Assembly (NCBI RefSeq): GCF_027744825.2
Contig: NC_071334.1
Coordinates: 54,748,937-54,812,936 of the forward strand
Source of the DNA: Synchiropus splendidus
Taxonomy: Eukaryota; Chordata; Actinopteri; Syngnathiformes; Callionymidae
Reading direction: 5' to 3'
DNA length: 64,000 bases
The position numbers were made by a program, and so were the translations under genes. Under the pieces are notes generated by a model. It was not told the origin of the DNA, did not search any database, and worked only from the letters and a program-made list of their open reading frames with translations. This document shows, in pieces, positions 39,246-51,813 of the stretch. The first letter of the stretch is position 1. The number at the start of each line of letters is the position of its first letter.

Positions 39246-40576
39246 CTGTGCGCATGTTTCCAATTTAGTTCCAATTTCATCAATCTATATGATATATTTT
39301 CTACTTTGTGTAAATTTCATTTTTGCTTTTTCTTTTGGTCATTTTCTTTTATTTCATGTGAAATAAAAGTCTAACTCTTAACTACTGTGAAATTAAACAT
39401 GTTACAAATGTTTTTTGGTTTTTTTTTTTTGACAATTTGGTCAGCAACCGTGAGTATGTTGTAATTGTCAATTGTATACGTTTGTATTTTGCTTTCAGCC
39501 TGGATTCAGCACATATTTTGTTTTCCAATTTGTGCTGCTGCTAAAAGACATGTTTCTTGTCAGGATCATCATATCTTATCCTGAGTTGTTGATGTGATTA
39601 ACATTAATATGTCACAACATATTCCTGCTCATGTTCAATTCCACTCCGTAATTGGAATTAGAAGAATACTAATTAAAGTAGCTAATTTAGTGTCACGATG
39701 ACAGCCAAGGACGGCAAGCATTGCTTCTGAATCGCACTGCCTTTAGAAACACACCGTTTTGTTTCGATGTATGTGGTTTATAGAAACCTCAGCGTTTTAG
39801 CCTCGGAAGGAGGAAACAGCAAGGGCAGCAAGATGGCTGACTTCTGCGAGACGATAAACAGCTGACACAATACAGTTGCCATGTGCTGATACACACTCTG
39901 CAATGTGTCGTGAAGTAAATCACCGGCAGAAATCCATGCACACTGGGTCGGCTTTTGCACAACTGCAGCATGAATAAGACAGTATGGCGTCTATACTATT
40001 TTTGAAGGTTGAGGGCCGACTGCAAAACATCAGCTATGAGAACAAACTGTTTCACGGTTGCAAATTGCATTTCACTCACATAAGGATATCAATATCAATA
40101 AAGGTGAGAGTCAAGTCACACCACTCTTGAAAGAGTCTCTGACAAGTCACTATCAAGAGTCACCTATTAAGAGTGCTTTTGTGGAGGATACCCGACGTAA
40201 TTCTTCCTAATGCTGTAACATTGCTGAGCCAATCTGCTGTACATTTTCCCAAAGAGCAGAAATTCAGCTGGCTCTCACAGGGGGTGCATCTACTGTGAAC
40301 GTGGCTATATCGGGTGACTTGTGTGTGTCCAAAAGGTACCGTCTTCAAAACGGAACTTAAGCTATTGAGCCTTCATGGGAACACAACTAGAGCTCCCTCT
40401 ACCTCACAGCCAAAAAAGACACTTCATCTTTCAAGCTGATAGTTTGTCATGCATTTTCCATTGCAGTGCGTCATCGATGCCACTATCCTTCGCAGGTTAC
40501 AAGAACGGGCTTCCTCTAATCTCAGATTTAAATTTGAGATTTAATATTCATATTTAAATTCAGCATTTCATTGAAT
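39246..40576. other. Intergenic, nothing recognised
   Basis: Holds a T-rich run near 39412-39431 and no recognised gene. Confidence 0.45.
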
Positions 40577-40967
40577 GTTTGCATTTAGCTTCTTCTTCAG
40601 CCGCTTATCCGGGGTCGGGTCGCGGAGGCAGCATTCGGAGCAGGGAAGCCCAAACTTCCTGGTCCGCACAAACCTCCTCCAGCTCTTCCCGGGGGATCCC
40701 GAGGCGTTCCCAGGCCAGACCGGAGACATAATCTCTCCAGCGAGTCCTGGGTCTACCCCGGGGTCTCCTCCCGGTAGGACATGACCTCCCCAGGGAGGCG
40801 TCCAGGGGGCATCAGGATCAGATGCCCGAGCCACCTCAGCTGGTTCCTCTCGATGTGGAGGAGCAGCGGCTCCACCCCGAGCTCCTCCCAGATGACCGAA
40901 CTCCTCACCCTATCTCTAAGGGTGGCCAGAGAATGTCCGCACGAACCAGGTCGTCGGTTTGCATTTA
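40577..40967 (-). mobile_element. 5'-truncated LINE (Rex1/L2-like) with target-site duplication
   Basis: The 369 bp insert at 40588-40956 is flanked by perfect 11 bp direct repeats, GTTTGCATTTA (40577-40587 and 40957-40967). On the minus strand it encodes the end of a reverse-transcriptase ORF: LRDRVRSSVIWEELGVEPLL, then RNQLRWLGHLILMPPGRLPG, a frameshift near 40755, then RPRTRWRDYVSGLAWERLGI and EVWASLLRMLPPRPDPG with a TAA. The 3' end is a short GAAGAAGAAGC tail instead of poly(A). The direct repeats prove insertion by target-primed reverse transcription; the family name is from memory. Confidence 0.85.
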
Positions 40968-41569
40968 TATGTAATATTTAGAGTTAAGGTTTTGAATTAG
41001 ATATATGCTTTAGATCTGACATTCACACATTTATTTATTTATTTAAATGTAGGCGAAAGAATTACATTTCATATATCACATGAAGCAAATAGTCGCTCAG
41101 TCTATTAAGCACGTTTCCAATTAAGGCTGTTAAATCAGGATGAAAATAGATTAAATAAAATTGTATTCAGAATCTCTTTCCTATTCCTGGAAGTTTGCCT
41201 TATAATGAGAGCTGCGCAGCCATGAGGTCGCGACAGTGACAGCTGTTAAAATCCAACATTACTAAGTCAAACGCATCACATGTTCATCAGTCAAATGGAA
41301 GCGAAAACAGGTCAATTACCCAGACACATTGAGTTCAGGAATGCTCCGCTTTTCAATGCCTTCTGTTCTCCATCATCAAACTCGGTGATCAATCGCCTGA
41401 AACAAATACCTCAAATACCCATGCTGAAGGCATCACTGGCCAAGGTGTAGCGGGATCAAGTCTGTAGCAAAAGACGGGTTTGTTTGTGTCCACATCTCAG
41501 ACTGGTGGCGTGAAAGCCCCATTAAGATCTCCTGAGCCAAGATTGATGTCGGTGCCAGTCACTAAGGGC
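40968..41569. other. Intergenic, nothing recognised
   Basis: No gene is seen; AT-rich with a short TTTA run near 41031. Confidence 0.45.
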
Positions 41570-41760
41570 CCATTTATGCTCAATGTTAGATACGGATGGG
41601 GATACAGACGGTGCCTTGACGATTTGAGGATTTAACTTGTGTGTAGAAAATTCCTTACCTTTTGCATCATAGTTCCTAAAGAGCATAGAGGTACATTATC
41701 AATACTTATTCCACATTGGTTTGTTTTGGAGTTTGTCGTTGTCATAAACTTTGGATGATG
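41570..41760. repeat. Dispersed repeat R2, copy B
   Basis: Partner of 10095-10440: TTATGCTCAATGTTAGATAC at the left, ACATTATCAATACTTATTCC and TTTGTTTTGGAGTTTGTCGT with TCATAAACT at the right. Its middle segment (GTGTGTAGAAAATTCCTTACCTTTTGCATC split over 41640-41669) recurs alone at 49168-49202. Confidence 0.5.
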
Positions 41761-44700
41761 TTCTGTCCCCCCAGGTGTATATATACATTACTTTTTTTTA
41801 GGGTGCTTTTTTTTTGGACACTTCTAACAATAATATAATGCAGAAGAAGACGGATTATATCTGTGTACCGGAAAGTCAAATGGAAATTTGTGGCTGTCTG
41901 CGGATTATTGTTTGAATAACAGCATGTTTGTTCTTGGCCACCACAGAGTGAATTTAATATCCAACACACAAAAACACATTTGTAGTGTCACAGTAGTGAG
42001 AAATTCCATTCACGCACCAGCTTTAATAAGAAACATCACATATTGTTCAGTGACTATTCAAAGAAGCCATTGAAGTGCAAATCGTGCTTGACAAAGCTTT
42101 TCAAGCCAAGTACAGAATAAGTCCATTTTCTGTTACATAAATAGATAAATACAGTAGAAACTGATATTTTCCACTTGGGGTTGTGCACACTAAGGTCCAA
42201 TATTACCTCTTTTCTTTTCAAAGAACCCCGGTGTTGGCCAGGGGAGACGTAACTTCAAAAGGCAGTCGCTCCCCACTGAACCTATCTTTTGACTCTTTGA
42301 TTGTTAGCAATTCCAACCATGTATGAGAAATTGTAGAGAGCATGAAAAAAAAAGCATGACCTGATGTTTTATTCATGACTTCTGCACTTTCAGGAGATAA
42401 GGTGGCGGCGTTCCAGTATAAAGTTAGCAAGCCACACTAACAGCGTTTCACAGTGAGGTTTTGGAAGGGACTACATTGTTAGATTTCCGTTGATCTGTTA
42501 TCTCCAGAGGCTGGAGAGAAGATAAAGTCGACTGAATCACTCTAAATGCAGTTGACATCAATTGAGGATGCTCCTGGGTCAATGAGGCACCTGAGCAGAG
42601 GCTCCGCTTTGAGTCCCATGGATGACTGAGCTCCTCACTGTTATCTCAAATAGAGAAACACATTGCTTCCCAGAGGTTTGTGTTTTCGGATTCAAAGTTG
42701 TGATAGTGGTCATAGGTGCGATTGGAATTTAAATCTGAAATTTTGTTCCGGCTCTTCCTCCGATCCATCCGTCAATCTCATTTTTTGGTCATTTGTGAAC
42801 AATAGCCCAAAGTCCTTGAACTTTTAGCCCCCTATAGGGGGTTTAAAGATTCCTCTGGGCCGTGAGACGCTCAGCTTTAATACACTTGCCACATATGCAG
42901 ATAGTAATGTGTCATTGAATTGACTTGTCAGCTCCAAATTTGTGACCAACTATGAAGAAGTTATTGAAATGAAAATAATGATAAAGAAAGTGATGCCGCC
43001 CCCAACAGGAAAAACTGTTCCTGAAAGCACCTTGGAGCAGTTTTTTAAAATTTTATGGCGATACTTCCATTTACACTTTACTCATCTTCTTTAGAGTTTC
43101 TACATGAACAAGTAAGTATTTTATGGTATTTCAACATTGTTTTATTATATTTATTTAATTCAGAATTTTACTCATGATGTACAGTTTTTCTCAACAGTTT
43201 GCATCAAGTGTATTTTTTTCTTCATTTTTTCTTATTTGATGAATATGATTTGCACCTGTTTCTGCTGCTGGTTGGACTTTCTGATGACAAATATCTTGGC
43301 GCTGAACACACGGTTTGGTTTGTTTACGCGTATGGTTATTGAAGACAAATGAAATCAGTAATTCTGAGATCATAAATCCATAACGTCAGTAGTCGCAGTA
43401 GTATCAGTAATGAATCAGTTCTGTTCTTTGAATGGGCTCCGGTCCCGTTTGTTCTGGAAAAGGTGGGCCGCGAGATCAAAAAGGTTAAAAACCCCTACTC
43501 TTCGACATCCTTCTCTGGCGCGCCCTGATGTGAGAGTGTGTGACCTGTGTGAACTCCTTCACAGTGTAGGTACCAAACGTGTAATGCCAACATACATACA
43601 ATTGCTGCCATCGGTTTTATTTTATCTATTAAGTATTGTGTAGCCAGCCACCATTTGCAATTTAGATGTCTGATTTGCACAGGTGCAACATCATCTCTCA
43701 CAACTTTCTCTCTGCAGCTGCTGCAGACCCTCCTAGGTGGAGCAGCCAGGATGGAAACTCAACTGAAATGAAGAATAATTTACAACAAATCAAAGCCATT
43801 TCCGGCGAAATCTCACAGAGGGCGATTTCACCAGTCGCTGTTTGAAAGCATCCTTGGCGACTTGTCATAATTGTGTGCCTTGCGTGCAAGAGAGACTGAA
43901 TTTATAAGGGAGAGAAAAAACAAGACAGCTATTTCTTGTAATCATACGTTTGACCCACCACTTCCGTGATGGTGTCAGCCATGTGTTTTGTTCCTCTGGC
44001 GCTGTCGCCGCTGCCTCTGCGGGTGTTCAGCAGATGAAGTACCAGCTTGAAGAGATGAAGAGCTCAGTGACAGAGCAATGTTGCCCCCTGTCGTTTGACA
44101 AGGGAACGATTCTCCACATCATCACCAAACACTGGACGGACAGGTGGAGTGTTGCAAACATTTGTCACATTCACTGAAGTGATTTGCTTCAGCGTCGTCT
44201 TCTCTTTTTTTAAATTGGAATGTTAATAATCCTAAATTTCAAACTGGTTTGACCCTGGATGTATCTGACTCATAACATACTAACTGAAGTAACTGTGCTT
44301 TAAAAAGATTTATACCTATTTATATGTCACTCATTTATTATACGGTGAACTAAAGGCCACATCCTATTAGTCTCAATATGATATGACAAAAAGAAAAGCT
44401 TCTCAGAGTTCAGCGTGTGCTCATATTGGGAGAGAAAAATGACTCTGCTTTCCTGGGTAGAGGTGGGACACGCCTGAAACTCAAACCTGCAGGATGCTGC
44501 ACAACTATCACATCTTCTCAAGGGCATTTAAAATCACAACACCGGCTTTCTTTCATGATCCTGCTGCGTATGCTTGTAATTGATAACTTAAAGACGTGCA
44601 GGATATTTGTATGCAATGGCAAAAGCAATCTTTATGACTGTTTATTATAATATCTGTTCACCATGTGGCAAGATGGTCAGTGTCAGCAGGTCACAGGATC

Positions 44701-44900
44701 AACTTCCCGCCCACACTCAATCATGCCTTTTTCACCCTGCAGATGCTTCGCCTGCAGGATTGAAGTGATTTTCAACTCCGCATAATTGCCTTCAATCATT
44801 AGTTCATCCCTTCCAGTGAAATCATGACAAGTAACTCAACACTGGCAGATGCAGAGCAAGGGAAAGTTCTATTGTAATACTTTTAAATCAATTGAATTCT

Positions 44901-44903
<3 letters not shown>
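41761..44903. other. Intergenic, nothing recognised
   Basis: About 3 kb. A 14 bp perfect palindrome (CCCCCTATAGGGGG) lies at 42828-42841. At 43430-43495, GGGCCGCGAGATCAAAAAGG followed by TTAAAAACCCCT resembles a transposon terminus but its partner is not seen. No gene is recognised. Confidence 0.4.

Positions 44904-44940
<37 letters not shown>
44904..44940. repeat. (AT)n microsatellite
   Basis: About 18 AT units. Confidence 0.9.
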
Positions 44941-44943
<3 letters not shown>

Positions 44944-45005
44944 GGGAATTTTTTTCAGTGGGAATTTCTCTTCGGAGATAAAGTATATCTATATATCTAT
45001 ATATT
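44941..45005 (+). mobile_element. Possible LINE/SINE 3' tail
   Basis: GGGAATTTCTCTTCGGAGAT, then AAAGTATATCTATATATCTA, resembles the GGGATTTCTCC..GGGA.TAATAAAGTATCTATC 3' ends of fish non-LTR elements, whose tails are short tandem repeats. There is no coding part. Confidence 0.35.
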
Positions 45006-45007
45006 TT

Positions 45008-45128
45008 CTTGTTGCAAGAAAATGTAAAAAAAAATGTAAATATATATAATTTATATATATATATTATTAAATATTTTTTACATATATTTTTATATATTTT
45101 ATTTATTTTTACATTTTCTTGCAACAAG
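45008..45128. repeat. AT-rich hairpin with perfect 23 bp arms
   Basis: The left arm (45008-45030, CTTGTTGCAAGAAAATG plus TAAAAA) is an exact reverse complement of the right arm (45106-45128). The 75 bp between is almost pure A/T and continues partial pairing. The left edge is itself a small hairpin, TTTTCTTG-TTG-CAAGAAAA (45004-45022). It is compatible with a tiny foldback MITE or a structure-forming AT repeat. Confidence 0.8.
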
Positions 45129-45859
45129 TTGTTTTACAGTCGACTCAGCGTCAGAGCGAAACAAAAAATTTAAGGACAATAATTGTTCTAATTATAAAGA
45201 AAAAAATAATATTGATGTTTAAATTAATTAGCATCTTTTGCACAAACAACTAATAACGCAAGCAAACTAATTCCGATGTAATGCTAGGAGTGAAAAAAAA
45301 AAAAGAGGTAGCATAAATGGAAATGAAGTGACAGTAGACAACCATGAGCTAACAGCTTCGTTGATGGTTAGCGTGGTATGTTGTTTTTGTCAGAGGAAAG
45401 TGACATATTTGTAACAATGTCACACAGGTCAGATTTGCGCTGCAACCATGTTTGCTTTGACACTGATGAAGAGTCCCCAGTCTAGGAATCATGTGTAGGG
45501 TCCTGCACTGCTAATAACCACAACTGAACTGAGGAGCTACACGGAACGCATCATTGTAGATGTCATGTTTATATTGATGTTCATACAGGACTGTTTAAGC
45601 ACGATGAGCAGATACATTAAATGGGATCCATACACGTACATTGATGTTTTTAATTGTTCACCTGCTGAAAATAAAGACTTCAGTTTCATGGTTCAGGTGT
45701 CACCGGGTTAATTTCTGTTCCACGTCAGACAGCACAAGTCATTCCCGTTTCACTGATGCTAAATCCAGAGCTTTTTTGAACTCGGAATGACGGTTACTCA
45801 AGTTTCCTTTTCAGTTATGCAACAAAGTAAACAGATTGAACAAGACGTTTAAAAACATC
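45129..45859. other. Intergenic, nothing recognised
   Basis: AT-rich; no gene or classifiable element is seen. Confidence 0.45.
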
Positions 45860-46566
45860 CTATTTGTCATGACTGCTAAGCTAAGGTGACCCAAGTGCAG
45901 ATGACTCTGAACTCAGAGGACTCGGACAAGAGAGGTTAAGAGTTAATCACAAGATTTATTACAATAAACACAAAATAATACAGTTATCTAAACTGAAGGC
46001 GACGACCCCAGAAGCGGAGCACGGAGAACAAACGAACGGAGGGGATAAACCTGAAACAGAAAGCAGGCGTAAGAAATACAGGCCTGAAAACGGGGACAAC
46101 TAAGGACAACACTCGGATATAACTGTCACAAGGCTAATACAAAACTAAAGACACTCGGTAGAGGTGAAAACAAACACTCTAACCGAGGAAATAACTAGCA
46201 CACAGGCTGAACTAAAGTAGCGAGTAACACTCGAGGAAGCTAACACGGAGCTAAAGACAGGGAGCAAGCGATAGGAGAGCTAGATAGAGTGAGAAGAGAG
46301 GCAACGAACAAGGAGATGAACACAGAGCAAAACAGAGAGATAAACAGGGTCACAAGCGAACAGAGCAATTGAGAGAGAGAGAACATACCATGAGAACAAA
46401 AGACGATCATCTGGCTGCACACACTGGTTCTCCAGGTGTATAAATCCCTGCTGAGGTAATCAGTGGAATGAGAACCAGCTGCGCTGCTATGAAGCTGGAG
46501 GTGGTGAGAAAGCAAACAGGAAAACATGAACCGGAACACAGTAAAAGCACAAACCATGACACTATC
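45860..46566 (-). mobile_element. Probable solo LTR of an LTR retrotransposon
   Basis: The 697 bp block 45865-46561 reads TGTCATGGTT...AGTCATGACA on the minus strand, so it has TG...CA ends within a short TGTCATG/CATGACA inverted repeat. Flanking pentamers are CTATT and CTATC (4 of 5 match), fitting a 5 bp target-site duplication. Inside, in the right order for the minus strand, are a TATA-like ATTTATA (46438-46444) and an AATAAA signal (45955-45960), about 480 bp apart. No gag-pol is present, so this is a solo LTR left by LTR-LTR recombination. Family unknown, Gypsy-type likely. Confidence 0.65.
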
Positions 46567-49154
46567 GTCTCGAAATAGTGGCACGAAACAGTTCCAGTGA
46601 TCAGTATCTTAAATGGAATTGCTCTAATCTAAAACGATACCCAAATTTATTGACACTAATTTACCTTTTTCTCGTCCTTTTTTTTTCATTGAAAATTGAG
46701 AGAATCGCTGAGCAGTATCAACAATGTAATTGGAATCTTTAAAATCTTACCAATTCCTATCCCTGCACACAAGTAGTTCAAATTGGTCTTCAAAAAATAT
46801 CAAAATTTTTATTTCAGCGTAATATTGATATTTGAGTATAATTGATGAAGAACAAGTAAAAACCGAACAAGAATAATAAAAAAAAAATCCAAAGCACGGC
46901 ATCACTAATTTAAATACATGAACTCAACCACTGATACTAATATATATCTGGAAAAAGATAGAGGACAATAATGAATACATGTACAATGGGGGCACACGAG
47001 GACAGTCAACAGTGTCTTATGTCATATATTATCGAGTCTCACACTTTCTACTACTTAATCTGTATACGTTTTGGAGAACAGGCTCATATTAACTTGCGGC
47101 TGTGCTAATTGTGTTTGGTGTCTGTCTAGTGACTTCGACAGATTTCATAGCAGTCAGTGTGTGGGAGTATCATGTCAGGAACTGCAAATTGGGGCTGGGG
47201 TCTTGCTGATTAGCCAAGGGCAGTGGAGTAGATCGCAGAGTGCTCCATGAACAGATAAAAGAGATAGAGTGCTGCTCCAATGATCTGTGCTGCATCATTA
47301 TTAAGTGGCAGAGGTTTCTCTCACTCCTGTTTGAAACACTGCGTAACACGTGCATTAACAACCGATGCAAACAGAATTTGTGTTTACGACTGAATTATTC
47401 GAAGGGCATCGTGTCAAGTGTCCTGAAGTAATGAAAAGCAGCTTGTTAGTATTCTCAGTCTTTACGTTACGGCAGAAGTCGTGACCATGACCTAGAAAGT
47501 GAGGACGAAAGAAAAAGGAAGCGTTACCAAGCAAGACAACATTACAAGCATAAATACTAGAGTTGATAGCAGGAGAGGCAGTGAAAAACATGAATGTGCA
47601 GGGTGAAAACACTTTTGCGAGTGTGTGCACAACTTTATTATATGGCAGGCTAGTACAATATACAGACAAACTATGAAAAAACTGACACCTTATTCATGCA
47701 CCAAAATTGTCAAGACCTTGGTCGTGACTAACAGGTGCAACTTGATGATTACCATCTGATCAGTGATCTACTTCCAAAAATGCTCACATCAAATTGGTAG
47801 TACACGTTCAATAGTCTTGCATCCCATATACTATACCATTTTTTTTTTTTTTTTCTTCGTGCTATCAGGACACAAAGTACCAAACAGGATTACTAGCTAA
47901 ACAATATCCTTATGCAGAAAGTAATTCCTCCACCTTTATAAGAAATGACAAACATGCTCTTGTTTGTAGATGAATGGCTAAATCATTGGGAATACCAACA
48001 ACAACATCAGTATTCACAGCCTATTTCACTGTACTCATGACCGCACCCGATACCTACTACAGTGTTCCCTCACGATATTCCGCAGTTTCAGTGCGTTGCG
48101 AGTCATACAACACTATGTGTAGATGTTACTCACATTTAACAGTATAAGTGCAACTGGAACATCACGACTCGACACTGCATGAAACCTGACACCAAAGCAG
48201 AACGTGTGAGAGTTTTGGATAATAGTTTTAATTGTACATTTGACATTAAATACATCCGTGTATCAGCCCTGATGAGATTGCAGACGTGCCATCTTCAATT
48301 CAGGACCCGCTCCAGCTGCTGCGAGAGAAACAGCTCAAATCCTGGAGGATTTTAATGCTTTTTTTTCCAAGGTCAATAATGACATCAGTAGTTACAGACT
48401 TTTTAAAAAAATTTATTTGATTATCTGCATTATGATGCTGCGACCTCCGCAGATTTTCAACTACCACGTATGGTCCTGGAATTTATCCACCTCTGGAAAT
48501 GTTGAAAGTGACATCTGTGCCAGTGGTGTCATTTCTGTTCAGGGAAACATGCGCTGAAAAAAAAAAAAAAAATCCTAATTCCAAATGGTTGTTATCGTAT
48601 TATTAATTACTTGTATACTTGGTCAGCAAGAAGGTGGTATGTGACCATCTCTACTACAGCAAATACTATGATTATGGGTATGAAAATGTGTTAAATTCTG
48701 ATGAACTACAAGCTTCATTGTATATATTTAGACCAGTGTCTTTGGATAAATTGCAGTAGTGAAGTACAAGACTTTGACAATATAGCTGAATGTAATGTGT
48801 AGTATGTCCCAGGTGAACTATAAAAGGCAAAAAAGAAGGCGTTGAATAAAATCAAGAGACAAATCTTAAAATATAATACATGTATATGTCACTTATGCCT
48901 GTAACTTGGATGATGGTAAATACACAAACAGCAAGGACGGGCACAACAAATGGTTTCAACTGGAATTGAAATGATCTGCTTGAACAATTGTGTTTGCTTC
49001 TCAATAGGCAAAACCTTGCTCTGGAGTTGGTGACAAAGCTGTGTGAGGAATACAGAGACCTCCACTGATTTCCATTGTGCCATCTGTTTAAACAATTGCC
49101 TATGACATATGGTCTGCGAGCAAATGATGGTGGCCTGAGGTAACATTGCTTAAT
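46567..49154. other. Intergenic, nothing recognised
   Basis: No gene is seen. T and A runs lie at about 47839-47854 and 48557-48571. Confidence 0.45.
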
Positions 49155-49216
49155 ATTTGAGGATTTTTACATGCGTGTAGAAAATTCCTTACCTTTTGCA
49201 TCGTAGTCCTGTTTGG
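49155..49216. repeat. Dispersed repeat R2, fragment
   Basis: TTGAGGATTTTTACATG, CGTGTAGAAAATTCCTTACC and TTTTGCATC match the interior of copy B at 41620-41669 in the same orientation. Confidence 0.5.
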
Positions 49217-50229
49217 TGGGGGGAGGGGTAATCGCAGAACATTTATATTGCACGAGAATAAACAGTGCAGCACATGAATGCCTTGTCACACTTTCATGGT
49301 TCAGTGGCGAAGCTTCACGACACACAAAGGCGCAGTTTGGCATGCTAATTAATCTTCAGATTAAAATGCTGCTGTAAAAGCTGTGATAAAATATGCAGGA
49401 AATAAACAATAAAAGAAGATTTCTTTTCATCCTAGTGACAGCTGGGTTGCAGGCAGGAAACAAGAGGAATGGCAAGAAGTAAGGCTGGAGTAATAAGACG
49501 AAGGCCATCACTCTGACCTTGGCCGACTGTCCCACCTATCCCATCTGTCAGCAGCGGGACAAATGGACGGGTGAGTCAGTGGGCCGAGATGCGAACAGTA
49601 AACTGTGGTGACAGCTGACCTGGCAGCCTGCGACAGGCTGCTAGATAAGGATGCGAGCGGAGGTTGGATCGAGCTGAGGTAGGTTTTCTAATACTTGAAG
49701 TCCGTCGCTGATATGCAAGACTATCAATGAGCTGAGACGTGGTGCTGAATGACAACGCTGCATAAAGCCAGCTCCATGGTTCCACTTCAGCAGGCACAGA
49801 TCACCATGGGAGCCACTCCTGCTTATCCTGAAAGGCACAGGGTAACTGCGCTGCTGCTGAATCTTAGCCGACTCATCTTAAACCTTTGACACCTCAACGG
49901 AATGGTACAAAGGAATGAAAAAAAAAATGACAATTCATGTTTAACCTTTCCGGCATGGTGCCAAAATTTCCATATTCACATCTTGTTAATGATCAGACTG
50001 ACATATGTGTTGGCTACTTGGATATTCTAAGGGTTTGAGTCAGTGGAATGAGTGCGTCACAGGCATATGGGCTGCAATGCAAAAGATTCAGTTCTAGATT
50101 TCAAAACTCACTAATTCATTCAATGTAATTCAATGGAGAAACTCCAAATATGCTGAGTTCGCAAAAATATGCTCTCAAAGATGGGTTGCCCTGACACAAA
50201 GACATGAAGCACAGTTGGAGGTGCCATAG
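49217..50229. other. Intergenic, possible conserved non-coding block
   Basis: No gene is seen. The stretch 49260-49450 lacks simple repeats and contains CATGCTAATTAATCTTCAGA followed by TTA (49341-49363), an overlapping array of homeodomain-type TAAT/ATTA sites. Confidence 0.35.
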
Positions 50230-50470
50230 TTGAAGATGCTTGAGTTGCTTGTCACTGAAGTGACAAGAAAGGACAAATTAGAAATGAATTTCCCAGAGGT
50301 ACAGTTCATGTGGAGAGCTTTGGAGGCAAAGAAAGTGGAGCCAGATGGTTTGGACATGAGGATCAAAAATGTTGGAGACGGAAAAAGGAGACCAGACGGG
50401 CAACCAATGAGCCTCACAAATTAGAGGAGGAGCAGTAGAGGAGGATACGAAGAGGATAGGTGGATGATCA
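50230..50470 (+). mobile_element. LINE reverse-transcriptase C-terminal remnant (RTE-like)
   Basis: The plus-strand frame reads KMLELLVTEVTRKDKLEMNF, then WRALEAKKVEPDGLDM. This tracks the KMLRWMxGVTRKDKIRNE...K...RLRW(F/Y)GHV segment that ends the reverse-transcriptase ORF of a fish LINE family, with a frameshift so that TTTGGACATG no longer reads FGHV. A GAGGAGGAGCAGTAGAGGAG purine-rich tail follows. Confidence 0.5.
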
Positions 50471-51813
50471 TGATAGTGTGACCCCGATTTCCACCAGATG
50501 CATGTGTGTTGCACCCATTCTAAGCTATAGGGCAATTCCCTCCAGCTGCTCTGACGAAGAGTATATCTTTAGAAAGCAATACTCTTGTTTCCATGTACAC
50601 AATGTGGGGGCCCGTGAGTGGAAGAAGGCTGACTTGCTGTGGCACCCCATGATAGGACATGTTGAGAAGACTATCACAGGATTTTTTTTTTATCACAAAG
50701 AATGTCTGGCATAATTCAGTAGTGTTTTTGTTTGTTTATTTATTTATTTTTGTCTGAATTTTTTGCTTTTTCAGAACTACATGCAGCACTGAAGGCAGCC
50801 TTCAGTGCTCCATGATGGTTTTGAAGCACATGTTCTGCCTTCCACGGCATATCCTGACATCGCGGCACATAAAAGAAAGATGGAGGTTGAGATTAGGTAA
50901 ACCATGGAATAACCTATCATTCTTCAAAAAATGAGATGTCATTTGCTATATAAAGCCCCTCAAACAGCCGTCCACTACTGTTTTGGTGACTCCACTTTCA
51001 TAATGACAATATAAAATATGATGCCATATGAGCGAGGATGGGTTGACATTTCATTGTGCTTGTTAATACCATTTATTCAGAAGCATTCCCACAATGTCTT
51101 TTTTTTATCTCTCCTATTGATCCTCGATTGTTCTCTCACAAAACAGCATTCTTGTGTTCAAAAGCGCTAGTGGGGAAAACTGTGAAGATACCGTAACTAT
51201 GACTGAATATACATTGAAAAAGGCGCACCTCACTATTTCCAAGTTGCTCATTCACTGACAAGAAAAATGCAAGCTTAAGTAAAACTCAGATCATTATATG
51301 GTAACACATTCATCATCCATTATATAAACTGCTGTGCAGCATTTTGAACGGCCCGGAAATTTGTCAAGGTTTAACCCCATTACTCTCTATGTAATTTAAA
51401 AAAAACACTTTGTTCTTTGAACTGGTGTTATCTAAATGTTTGTGGGAATAAATGTACTGAAAATATGAAAGGGTTTGTTTGCTGAAGTTCACTGTACTTC
51501 TGTGTGTGGGTGAGTTTGTTTGTCCTGCAGGTGTAACCCAGATTCAGACTGAACAGCTTTTTGTTCACACCTGCAGAAATGGGGCAGTCTCCAGACGACT
51601 TCAGCTAATCAATTACCAAACAGTGTGGAGAAAAGCTCCAGCAAGTTCAGCTTTTTTTTTTTAAATATATCTTTCAATACCCTCATCAGGGAAGTAAATG
51701 CTGCGGTAAGTTTCATCTGCGCAGTTTAATGAGGTTTTACTGGGGGTACTCAGTGGAAGATGCTTTGGCAGTGGACATCAAAAGCCCTTAACATGACTTT
51801 TCAGTGGCTACAA
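50471..51813. other. Intergenic, nothing recognised
   Basis: No gene is seen; a T run with TTTA repeats lies at 50725-50750. Confidence 0.45.

Noticed and set aside
43950..44177. 75-codon plus-strand frame with a helical-looking QQMKYQLEEMKSSV segment
   Set aside because: No recognised family, no clear splice sites and no neighbouring exon; treated as chance.
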